Source: Frischella japonica
GTDB lineage: Bacteria > Pseudomonadota > Gammaproteobacteria > Enterobacterales > Orbaceae
Assembly: GCF_014489845.1 (NCBI RefSeq)
Contig: NZ_JABURY010000018.1
Coordinates: forward strand, 62,001-126,000
Direction: 5' to 3'
DNA: 64,000 bases
Below the pieces are notes generated by a model that was not told the origin of the DNA, did no database searches, and was given only the letters and a program-made list of their open reading frames with translations. Below, piece after piece: positions 1 to 7,575 of the stretch (its first letter is position 1; each line of letters starts with the position of its first letter). The position numbers and the translations under genes are program-made.

Positions 1-164
1 AACAATGGCTAACAATCACTCTCCCAAATTATCAATCAAATTTTTAAAACAATTTTATATAACTACCGAGAAACATATTTTTTGGTAATTATATAAAAAT
101 AAACGGCTATGCATCTGAAGTTTATTAAAAACAGAAATTACTCAGGTAATTTTTTAATCAACAA
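1..164. repeat. Direct repeat, copy 1 (duplicated leader region)
   Basis: This stretch recurs nearly unchanged at 302-465, an offset of 301 bp, with only scattered substitutions and one small indel. Both copies begin with AACAATGGCTAACAATCACT and end near TTTTTTAATCAACAA. Copy 2 runs directly into the ribosome-binding site of the lipase gene, so the repeat is a duplicated 5' leader. No coding sequence follows copy 1. It may extend left of the window. Confidence 0.85.
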
Positions 165-244
165 TTTATTCGATTTTTTAAAGTTCCGTTTGCTGCTTCT
201 ATACAATGAATACATATAGGGTTTCGCTACTATATAATGCTATT

Positions 245-270
245 AAGCCACTGTATTGTGGCTTTTTTTA
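245..270 (+). terminator. Rho-independent terminator between the two leader repeats
   Basis: A stem AAGCCAC / GTGGCTT with a six-base loop is followed by a T run. No gene lies between the window start and this hairpin, so it either ends a transcript entering from the left or ends a short leader RNA started inside repeat copy 1. Confidence 0.75.
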
Positions 271-301
271 TTTAAAAACAGCAGGCTTCGATTTAAGCCA
301 T

Positions 302-465
302 AACAATGGCTAACAATCACTCCCCCAAATTATCAATCAAATTTTTAAAACAATTTTATATAACTACCGAGAAACATTTTTTTGGTAATTACATAAAAAT
401 AAACGGCTGTGTCATCAGAAGTTTATTAAAAACAGAAATTACTCAGGTAATTTTTTAATCAACAA
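302..465. repeat. Direct repeat, copy 2 (lipase leader)
   Basis: Near-identical copy of bases 1-164. It ends about 20 bp before the lipase start codon and presumably carries that gene's promoter and 5' untranslated region. I did not find one convincing -35/-10 pair in it. Confidence 0.85.
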
Positions 466-486
466 AAATCACATAAGGAATATATT

Positions 487-1371
487 ATGAAAGAAACTGC
501 TAAAACTAAATATCCACTCGTTCTTGTACACGGTCTTTTTGGTTTTGATAAAATTATGGGCTATCCTTATTTTTTCAACATTGCCAAAAGATTACAAGAA
601 GAAGGTGCTGTCGTTTTCACTCCTGCTATTTCAGCAACTAATTCAACCGAGGAGCGAGGAAAACAACTTTTAAAAGAGGTTAAGGATATTTTGAATGAAA
701 CTGGCGCAGAGAAAGTGAATTTAATTGGCCACAGCCAAGGTGCCCCGACTTCTCGTTATGTGGCAGCTGAAGCACCTAATTTAGTTGCTTCTGTAACATC
801 AGTTAATGGCGTTAATTTTGGTTTAGAAATTGCCGATCTATTGCTTGATGTTTATGAAGGGCGAATCGTTGGCGAAGCTGCTTCGGTTATTGTCAATGCT
901 TTCATGGCATTTATTAGTTTATTTAGTACTAAACCACTTTTACCACAAGATTTCTATTCGGCAGTCAAAAGTTTATCAACTAAAGGCACTGCTGAATTTA
1001 ATAAAAAATATCCACAAGGGCTGCCAACGACTTGGGGTGGTGAAGGTAAAGAACTTGAAAGTAATGGTATTTATTATTACTCTTGGAGTGGAATTATTAA
1101 ACAAAGAGATATCTTAAATGAAGGCTTGAATAACCTTGACCCATCCCACGCTATCTTAATTGAATTAGGCAAATTATTTACTAAAGAAAAAGATCAAAAT
1201 GATGGAGTAGTTGGACGATTCAGTACTCATTTGGGTAAAGTGATCAAATCAGACTATCATATGGATCACCTTGATGCGATTAACCAAATTGGCGGAATGC
1301 ACCCAATCAATCCACATCCAGTCAATATCTATCTGGAACATGCTGCACGTTTAAAAGCAAAAGGTTTATAA
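487..1371 (+). CDS. Triacylglycerol lipase, bacterial family I.1 (Proteus/Pseudomonas type)
   Basis: Alpha/beta-hydrolase expected to cleave long-chain triacylglycerols. The oxyanion-hole segment HGLFG is at residues 15-19 and the nucleophile elbow GHSQG puts the catalytic serine at 83. An Asp in NDGVV (about 239) and a His in DHLDAINQ (about 261) complete the triad, matching the spacing in family I.1. The protein is 294 aa and starts directly with the catalytic domain. It has no signal peptide, and no foldase gene is adjacent, which resembles the foldase-independent Proteus subgroup. AAGGAATATATT before ATG supports the start. The gene stands alone between a duplicated leader and a strong terminator. 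Substrate range is inferred from family only. Confidence 0.9.
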   Translation: MKETAKTKYPLVLVHGLFGFDKIMGYPYFFNIAKRLQEEGAVVFTPAISATNSTEERGKQLLKEVKDILNETGAEKVNLIGHSQGAPTSRYVAAEAPNLVASVTSVNGVNFGLEIADLLLDVYEGRIVGEAASVIVNAFMAFISLFSTKPLLPQDFYSAVKSLSTKGTAEFNKKYPQGLPTTWGGEGKELESNGIYYYSWSGIIKQRDILNEGLNNLDPSHAILIELGKLFTKEKDQNDGVVGRFSTHLGKVIKSDYHMDHLDAINQIGGMHPINPHPVNIYLEHAARLKAKGL

Positions 1372-1395
1372 TACTTTTGTTAATATTCGTAATTT

Positions 1396-1420
1396 AAAAC
1401 CACCGTTTGGTGGTTTTTTA
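1396..1420 (+). terminator. Rho-independent terminator of the lipase gene
   Basis: Stem AAAACCACC / GGTGGTTTT with a GTTT loop, followed by T residues, 25 bp after the lipase stop codon. Confidence 0.9.
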
Positions 1421-1490
1421 TTACAACATTTTTACTTTATAAGAATCAGATTATTTTTTACTTCATCTCACTTTTAGTAAGAATTCATAC

Positions 1491-2312
1491 TTATTTTGGC
1501 GAATAATCAGCATTGAAATAATGATAGCTTATTTCAGCCAACTTTCCATTGTGAATAATGTTTTTTATTCCTTGATTTAGATCTTGGGTTAACTGTTCAC
1601 CTTGCCCACTCTTACTCACTAATAAATAGCTATAGGGTAAACCTATACGCGCACTATCCTCAGCACTTAATTCAATACTCTTTAATTTTAATTGATGTTG
1701 ATCGATAAATTGTTGTAACATCGCACGATCGACTAATTGAAAATCATATTTACCACTTTCGACATGTTGTAATAATGCCAACAGATCGGCTTCACTATAA
1801 TCAATGTTGACAGGGTTATTAGGGTTTTGCTGGTTATATTGTTCTAAAGCTGTTGAATAATTTAATCCAGGCGTTGTTTCTGTTGATTTACCATGCAAAT
1901 CTTTAAAACTATTAATACGGTTATCATCAGATTTTACAGCGATAACATATTGGTTAAGAAAAATTGGATCAGTATAAAAATATTTTTCTTTACGCTGTTC
2001 ATTCATCGCAAAATTATTTGCGCCAACTTGATAACGATCGGCATCAAGTCCTGCTAAAACTGAGGTAAATTCCGTTATTTCAAATGAAATTTGATATTGT
2101 GGTAATTCGGCAAAAATGGCCTTAACTACATCGATATCATAGCCTATCAATTCCCCTTTACTGTTAACCGTAGTAAAAGGACTCGGCTCACCTGAAGTGG
2201 CAATTACAATTTTCTTTTTGCTAATTTGCTCGGAAGAATTTTGTTTATTATCACAACCCGATAATAGCAACAAACCTGAAAAGAAAAGCAGATAACATTG
2301 AATATATTTCAT
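1491..2312 (-). CDS. Amino-acid ABC transporter substrate-binding lipoprotein (family 3)
   Basis: Periplasmic solute receptor of a polar amino-acid importer. The N-terminus has a short charged start, a hydrophobic core and a lipobox LLSGC with the lipidated Cys at residue 20. The mature part begins KKKIVIATSGEPSPFT and carries GYDIDVVKAI, typical of family 3 (SBP_bac_3) receptors. At 273 aa it is full length. It is the last gene of a minus-strand set that includes the matching permease, ATPase and a GNAT protein. The ligand cannot be read from sequence; cystine-like or other sulfur amino acids are possible because similar operons with acetyltransferases handle them in other bacteria. Confidence 0.87.
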   Translation of the reverse strand: MKYIQCYLLFFSGLLLLSGCDNKQNSSEQISKKKIVIATSGEPSPFTTVNSKGELIGYDIDVVKAIFAELPQYQISFEITEFTSVLAGLDADRYQVGANNFAMNEQRKEKYFYTDPIFLNQYVIAVKSDDNRINSFKDLHGKSTETTPGLNYSTALEQYNQQNPNNPVNIDYSEADLLALLQHVESGKYDFQLVDRAMLQQFIDQHQLKLKSIELSAEDSARIGLPYSYLLVSKSGQGEQLTQDLNQGIKNIIHNGKLAEISYHYFNADYSPK

Positions 2313-2371
2313 AACCTCTATCTCCTTAATTAACTGACGGATAAACGCATTACTAATGGCTTTAATATTAA

Positions 2372-2797
2372 TTAGATAAATCCCATGTTTTTCATTTCAA
2401 TTACATGATCAGGTTGATAACGTGCCATTCCTGTTTTCATTAAATCAAATCCTAACTGTTGGTAAAACTTAACCGTCTGCGGATGCGTATATAATATAAT
2501 GTTACACTGCTTAACCTGTGCTACTAGCGTTTCAACAATGACTTTACCATATCCTTTGCCATGCAAATGTTTAGCTAACGCTATGTTATAAATTGCTGCC
2601 TGACAAATCCCATCTGATAATGCTCTTCCTACCCCAACTACATGTTGATTTTCTAATAAAAAAACTACTGCGTAGCTTCTTTCAAATACTTGCCTTTGCG
2701 TAACGGCATCTAATTCACTTAGTCCATAAAATCGCAATAAATCCGCGACTTGCTGCCAATTGATATTTTGACAATGTTGTTGGATAACAATTCCCAT
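2372..2797 (-). CDS. GNAT family N-acetyltransferase
   Basis: Single-domain, 141-aa acetyltransferase that would use acetyl-CoA to acylate a small molecule or protein amine. The central strand YNIALAKHLHGKGYGK contains the acetyl-CoA pyrophosphate loop (HGKGYG). The C-terminal YTHPQTVKFYQQLGF segment is the usual GNAT motif B region. It sits between the ATPase gene and the receptor gene of the ABC importer with about 24 and 59 bp gaps, so co-transcription is likely. The context suggests it modifies the imported compound. The substrate is unknown. Confidence 0.82.
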   Translation of the reverse strand: MGIVIQQHCQNINWQQVADLLRFYGLSELDAVTQRQVFERSYAVVFLLENQHVVGVGRALSDGICQAAIYNIALAKHLHGKGYGKVIVETLVAQVKQCNIILYTHPQTVKFYQQLGFDLMKTGMARYQPDHVIEMKNMGFI

Positions 2798-2821
2798 AGA
2801 TTTCCCTGCTATGACTCATCA

Positions 2822-3580
2822 CTAAATTTGATAATCTGACGATAAAGTTGCAAAATAACGTGATAAAAATACTTTAGTTCGGGGATGTACCGGACAATGA
2901 AAGACTTGCTCTGGTGTGCCATCCTCAATGATTTGTCCTTGATCTAAGAATAATACCCTCGTAGCAATTTCGTAAACAAATTGCATCTCGTGAGACACTA
3001 AAATCATCGTGTTTCCGGCTTTAGCTGCCTGTTGAATACTCATGAGTACCTCACCAACTAACTCGGGATCGAGCGCTGATGTAGGTTCATCAAACAATAA
3101 TACTTTTGGATTCATTGCTAATGCCCTGGCTATAGCTACCCGTTGTTGTTGCCCGCCTGATAATTGTTTGGGATAATGATAGACCCGTCCGCTTAAACCC
3201 ACTTCCACTAATTTTTCTAAGGCAATCGCTTTTGCTTGTTGAGGAGAATACTTCTTGACCACCACTAATCCTTCCATGACATTTTCTAGGGCATTTTTCT
3301 GTTGGAAAAGATTAAATTGCTGAAAAACCATGGCACTTTGTTGCCGGAATTGTACTATTTCATTACGTTTTACATGAGCTAAATCAATTTCTTGATTACC
3401 AATACGAATCCTACCCTGCTGAGGCTTTTCTAATAAATTTAAGCACCGCAATAACGATGATTTACCCGCCCCAGATGCACCAATTATTGCAATAATTTCA
3501 TTTTTCTGTATATCAAAACTGAGGTTATTTAAAATACAATGCTGATTAAAATAAAGCGTAAGGTTACGAACACTTATCAT
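2822..3580 (-). CDS. Amino-acid ABC transporter ATP-binding protein
   Basis: Cytoplasmic ATPase of the importer, 252 aa, of the GlnQ/HisP class. Walker A GASGAGKSS is at residues 34-42, the Q-loop region reads VFQQFNLF, the signature is LSGGQQQR, Walker B plus catalytic Glu is VLLFDEPTSALD, and the switch His lies in LVSHEMQF. Its start overlaps the end of the upstream permease gene by 4 bp, the mark of translational coupling. All motifs are intact. Confidence 0.93.
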   Translation of the reverse strand: MISVRNLTLYFNQHCILNNLSFDIQKNEIIAIIGASGAGKSSLLRCLNLLEKPQQGRIRIGNQEIDLAHVKRNEIVQFRQQSAMVFQQFNLFQQKNALENVMEGLVVVKKYSPQQAKAIALEKLVEVGLSGRVYHYPKQLSGGQQQRVAIARALAMNPKVLLFDEPTSALDPELVGEVLMSIQQAAKAGNTMILVSHEMQFVYEIATRVLFLDQGQIIEDGTPEQVFHCPVHPRTKVFLSRYFATLSSDYQI

Positions 3581-4317
3581 AGTAACTTACCTCTTCGATA
3601 ATTTGGTATCTGATCGTTATCAGGTATCGTTAATCGTTTTTCAGCCATTTTAATTAATTGTTCGATAATGATAGTTAATGCCCAATAAATTAATGCTAGT
3701 GAGATGTACACTTCAAAATAGCGATAATGAAAACCGGCCAGAATTTTACCTCGGGCGGTCATTTCCACAACCGAGCATACAAAAGCCAATGAGGTACCTT
3801 TTAATAACCCAATTAAAGTGTTACCAAAATTTGGTAATGCAACAATAAACGCCTCTGGAATTATAATACGTTGTAGAACCTGGCGATATGTCATACCGAG
3901 GGATTGAGCAGCTTCAATTTGACCTTTATTGACTGATTGCAAAGCGGCGCGAATAGTTTCCGAATTATATGCTGCTTCATTAAAGGAAAAGGCAATTAAT
4001 ACAAATAACATTGATGGAATATTATTAACATTATAATCAGTATCATAAAAATAATTGATATAACGTAACATTACTGGAATCCCATAAAAACTTAAATACA
4101 ATTGTACTAATAACGGGGTACCACGAATAAACGAGACAAAAACGGTTGCCATCGGTGATAATATACGAATTTGATTTAATTTAATCAGTGCAATGATTAA
4201 ACCAATTAATACCCCAAATATCATCGAAAAAAACGTTATAAATAAGGTCATCGGCAAATAGGCTAATAACGTCGGAATTAGTCTAATAATCAGTGGAAAA
4301 TCTACTATATTTGGCAT
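3577..4317 (-). CDS. Amino-acid ABC transporter permease (HisM/TcyL class)
   Basis: Integral membrane subunit, 246 aa, with about five predicted transmembrane helices. The cytoplasmic coupling loop EAAQSLGMTYRQVLQRIIIPEA matches the conserved EAA motif of polar amino-acid permeases; upstream it shows FIRGTPLLVQL, also typical. The gene overlaps the ATPase gene by 4 bp and follows the glutathione transferase gene by about 50 bp. Only one permease is present, so it probably acts as a homodimer. Confidence 0.9.
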   Translation of the reverse strand: MPNIVDFPLIIRLIPTLLAYLPMTLFITFFSMIFGVLIGLIIALIKLNQIRILSPMATVFVSFIRGTPLLVQLYLSFYGIPVMLRYINYFYDTDYNVNNIPSMLFVLIAFSFNEAAYNSETIRAALQSVNKGQIEAAQSLGMTYRQVLQRIIIPEAFIVALPNFGNTLIGLLKGTSLAFVCSVVEMTARGKILAGFHYRYFEVYISLALIYWALTIIIEQLIKMAEKRLTIPDNDQIPNYRRGKLL

Positions 4318-4366
4318 AATACTTTATCCTGATGATCTTTACATAGCGAGTTAATTGATGAGATCG

Positions 4367-5311
4367 TTATCGATTGTTTGATGTATACCAAATACTTACG
4401 TCAGGTCCTAGCGGCAAAATATCATAAGGATTTTTTGCGTGATCCCCTAAATAATAACCTTGTTTAATTGCCTGAAAATCGGTAGTAGAACCAAATGCAG
4501 GAATTTGATAAAGCCTTCTGGAATAAGCCCATAAATGCGGAAAATCAACTAAACGATTGCGATTGGTGTTAAATACCGAATAATAAGCTACATCAAAGCG
4601 TGCTAATGTGACATACAAGCGAATATCTGAGTCAGTGATATGATCACCAAACAAATAACGCGAATGACTTAACCGTTTCTCTAATTCATCTAATCGGTTA
4701 AATACCAAATTATAAGCATCTTCATAAGCTTGTTGCGATTGAGCGAACCCAGCTTTATAGACACCATTATTTAACTCATGAAATAATGTTTGATTAAGTT
4801 CTTCAATATCAGCTCGCAGATGTTCAGGATATAAATCAGGGGCATCAGCTTTGTGAAAGGGTTTAAAGACGGTTTCCCAATAATAAGTTAGATTAAAATA
4901 ATCATTATTTACAACTTTACCGGTTTTGACATCAACCACGGTAGGGACTGTAGCCCGTCCACTATAATCAGGATCAGTTTTAGCATAAATTTCTGGTAAA
5001 TAACGAATTCCTAATACAGGATCTACACCATTTGGATCCAAAGAAAACTCCCACCCTTGTTTAGTTCTGACAGGACTAGCTTTACCTATACTAATCACAT
5101 TTTCCAGACCTAATAATTTAATGGCAATGATGGAACGATGTGCCCACGGGCATACCGCAGCCCATAATAAACGATAACGCCCTGCTTCGACTGGTAACAT
5201 GCCAGCTTGGTCACCAAAAGGCGCCGTAAAATGATTGTGTTGACGAACAAATTTACCATTCTTATCAATCTCTTTAACCTTTTCAGAAGTGACGATTTTA
5301 CCTATAGTCAT
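4367..5311 (-). CDS. Xi-class glutathione transferase / glutathionyl-hydroquinone reductase-like protein
   Basis: Omega/Xi-type GST related to YqjG/Ecm4, which use glutathione to reduce glutathionyl-hydroquinones. The active-site motif is CPWAHR with the catalytic Cys in the thioredoxin-like domain, followed by ATVPTVVD and a helical C-terminal domain containing YLFGDHITDSDIRLYVTLARFD. The canonical NNES stretch after the first domain is replaced by NNDYFN, so it belongs to a divergent branch and the substrate may differ. I chose the ATG at 5311 because AAGGA precedes it by 9 bases; an ATG seven codons upstream lacks such a site. It is first in an apparent operon with an amino-acid importer, which hints at handling a glutathione or cysteine conjugate. 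Confidence 0.82.
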   Translation of the reverse strand: MTIGKIVTSEKVKEIDKNGKFVRQHNHFTAPFGDQAGMLPVEAGRYRLLWAAVCPWAHRSIIAIKLLGLENVISIGKASPVRTKQGWEFSLDPNGVDPVLGIRYLPEIYAKTDPDYSGRATVPTVVDVKTGKVVNNDYFNLTYYWETVFKPFHKADAPDLYPEHLRADIEELNQTLFHELNNGVYKAGFAQSQQAYEDAYNLVFNRLDELEKRLSHSRYLFGDHITDSDIRLYVTLARFDVAYYSVFNTNRNRLVDFPHLWAYSRRLYQIPAFGSTTDFQAIKQGYYLGDHAKNPYDILPLGPDVSIWYTSNNR

Positions 5312-5547
5312 AGCAGAATTCCTTATTATCAATTGCGAGAATTAATGTCATTTCAAATCTATTTCTGCAATCTAACATCAAATATTTTTTGGATAAAATA
5401 ACCAATAAATATATGGTTATAATAATCAATTATATCCAACCTCCTTCTTCAATGAGCAAAATATAAGCAGCTTCACAGTTTATATGTACCTTTCGCTTTA
5501 TTTTTGCTATGATTTTAGACTCGTTTTATGTTATTGGATAAACTGCG

Positions 5548-6327
5548 ATGTTCTATGATTTAGTGCCAGCAGAGCTACAAAATGACTTTGATGCACTACT
5601 TAATGATTTGTCATATTTACCGGAACAGGTTAAAGAATGTTGTCCATTTTGTCACCAAATCAATTTTCGTAAAATTCGTGAAAAACCGCTCACATTCCGA
5701 TGTAAAAGTTGCCAAAAATATTTCAATCCTCTAACAAAAACACCATTTAATCGATTGGTACCAACAATTTGGTTAGGTATGATTCTAACGCGTCGAATTG
5801 AAAAAGCGACACATCATACTCTTGCTTATGAATTAGATTGTACGATTGATATGGTTAAACGTCGCGAACATGCATTAATAGATTATATGCAACAACACTA
5901 TCCTCACTTTCATTATTGGTATACACAAATTCGAGTGACCCAAAATGATATGTTGCCGACAATGATCGAAGAACAATATACTGCTTTATCTAAATTAATT
6001 AAACAATTGTTAACTATAGAAAAATTTCCATGTCATCATTGTCAATCTGATAATACAGTTAAAATAGGACATCGAACTGGCTTTCGCTGTCGACAATGTC
6101 GTAAAACGTTTAATTTACTAAGTAAAACGCCATTAAATAAAATCCCACACCCCGAACAATGGCAACCTTTTATTGCATTGCTGGTCGCAAATAATACCAA
6201 TAAAACGATTGCAACTTCACTTAATTTGAGTCTAAGCACTGTGAGTAAATGGCGCCAAATTTGGTGTGAGACTATGAACAATTGGGGTTATGCTGAGTTG
6301 GCGGTCTGGTGTAATAAAAAACAATAA
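5548..6327 (+). CDS. Twin zinc-ribbon, HTH protein (DUF746-like, transposase-related)
   Basis: This 259-aa protein has two tandem copies of a transposase-type zinc ribbon. The first is CPFC...CKSC at about 32-55, the second CHHC...CRQC at about 161-182. Each is followed by a near-identical linker (FNPLTKTPFNRL and FNLLSKTPLNKI) and then a helix-turn-helix-like segment; the second reads NKTIATSLNLSLSTVSKWRQ. The layout matches DUF746 proteins and the N-terminal ribbons of IS1/IS1595-type transposases. No catalytic DDE domain and no flanking inverted repeats are visible, so a DNA-binding regulator derived from a transposase is more likely than an active element. The function is unknown. Confidence 0.75.
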   Translation: MFYDLVPAELQNDFDALLNDLSYLPEQVKECCPFCHQINFRKIREKPLTFRCKSCQKYFNPLTKTPFNRLVPTIWLGMILTRRIEKATHHTLAYELDCTIDMVKRREHALIDYMQQHYPHFHYWYTQIRVTQNDMLPTMIEEQYTALSKLIKQLLTIEKFPCHHCQSDNTVKIGHRTGFRCRQCRKTFNLLSKTPLNKIPHPEQWQPFIALLVANNTNKTIATSLNLSLSTVSKWRQIWCETMNNWGYAELAVWCNKKQ

Positions 6328-6539
6328 TAGAAGCTCAATGATGAGCGCGTCTATCTCCAAAAGTTATTGGTAATAACCTAACTGAATTAGTTAACACTAG
6401 CAAACACACTAATTAGCTCAGGTGTGATTTTTTAAGAAAAATTAAATATCGTTATTTAGATCAATTCATTTGGTTAGTAAATAAAATTGTTTATAAGCCT
6501 TATTTTACCGATATAAACTGCCAAAGCGACTAAAACTAA

Positions 6540-7230
6540 TTATTTGATACTATCGACTGGGTTTAAGGTTTTGAAATCGATTGTTTCAACATAATCAGTT
6601 TTAGCTAATGGTTGTTGCGCAATATTTTTCTCCAATAGCATGATGCAATTATGACAATCTTCTTTGCCATGTTTAATCAAAATTTGTGCAACTTTCATCG
6701 CTTGATAAAAGCATAACGTGGCACTTTGCTCTTGCTGTTACAAATAACTATTGCGAGAACTTTTCGCTAAACAATCAGCCTCACGCACGATAGAGTAACT
6801 GATTACGGCAATATTAAAAGTTTAAATCATTAACCATTTGTTTAATCGCTGCCAGTTGCTGGGGATCTTTTTGCCGGAGATAAGCGCGATCTAACTGAGT
6901 AATATCAAATAACTTAGTTATAATAGTACAAACAGCTTTAAAATGGCCTGGCCGCCTTTTACCACAGAGTGCTTCAGTTCTCCCATTAACATCAACATAA
7001 GAACAAAATACGGATCGTAGAGTTCGTCCACTGTTAGGCAACATAGTAAATTGCCCCCTTTTTTGGCCAGCCAGTATTTCACGCTTAAGGCCAAGAGGGT
7101 AACTGACTAAATCTTCAAGTGGTCCAAATTGAATTGGATTGACAAAAATCGATACAATCACTTTATCATGTTGTTGTTTAATTTGTTGCATACTAGATTG
7201 ACATAATGTCTGTGCATTTCCGATAAATAA
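6540..7230 (-). pseudogene. panC: Decayed pantothenate synthetase (panC)
   Basis: PanC joins pantoate and beta-alanine. Conceptual minus-strand translation gives clear PanC pieces. An N-terminal part has KVIVSIFVNPIQFGPLEDL, SYVDVNGRTEALCGKRRPGHFKAVCTIITKLFD and DPQQLAAIKQMVNDLNF (coding 6814-7191). The C-terminal part continues in another frame as READCLAKSSRNSYL, then LCFYQAMKVAQILI and KTDYVETIDFKTLNPV, ending at 6540. Between them lie a frameshift and an in-frame TAA at 6738-6740. The KDFQQL motif is altered to KDPQQL, and the N-terminal PTMG/HxGH region is deleted or unrecognisable. The organism therefore cannot make pantothenate with this gene. No panB or panD is nearby. Confidence 0.88.
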
Positions 7231-7462
7231 CTGATGCCAATATTGTTGAAAGTTTGTACTATACTTATCATTAAATTGTATGATTTTAGTGCATTTAAAA
7301 TAATCTACATGACTATTTAATAACTTTCTGCTCGTTATTAATGATTTAAATATCTAAAATATAGCATAAAAAATGTCATCTCTAATTCACCAATAAATCC
7401 TTATTGTAGAACTATTTCATCGGCAGTTTGATAATATTGGTTGTACTATTTTTCGCCATAAA

Positions 7463-7509
7463 ACACAATATATAGTACTTTATTTATTAATAGACACTAC
7501 ATATTGTAT
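7463..7509 (+). promoter_or_regulatory. Tandem NrdR boxes upstream of nrdA
   Basis: Two sites fit the NrdR-box consensus (ACAC-A-TATA-T-GTGT type): ACACAATATATAGTAC at 7463-7478 and ACACTACATATTGTAT at 7494-7509. They are 31 bp apart start to start, about three helical turns, the spacing typical of paired NrdR sites. They lie about 70-115 bp before the nrdA start, so the ATP/dATP-sensing repressor NrdR probably controls nrdA here. Confidence 0.85.
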
Positions 7510-7575
7510 TTTTTGATCATTATCAATTATTATATGTTTTATTAGTTTTTTGTAATTTATTATATGGATGAGAGT

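Noticed and set aside
5548-6327. Complete insertion sequence
   Set aside because: No DDE catalytic domain, terminal inverted repeats or target duplication visible around the zinc-ribbon gene.
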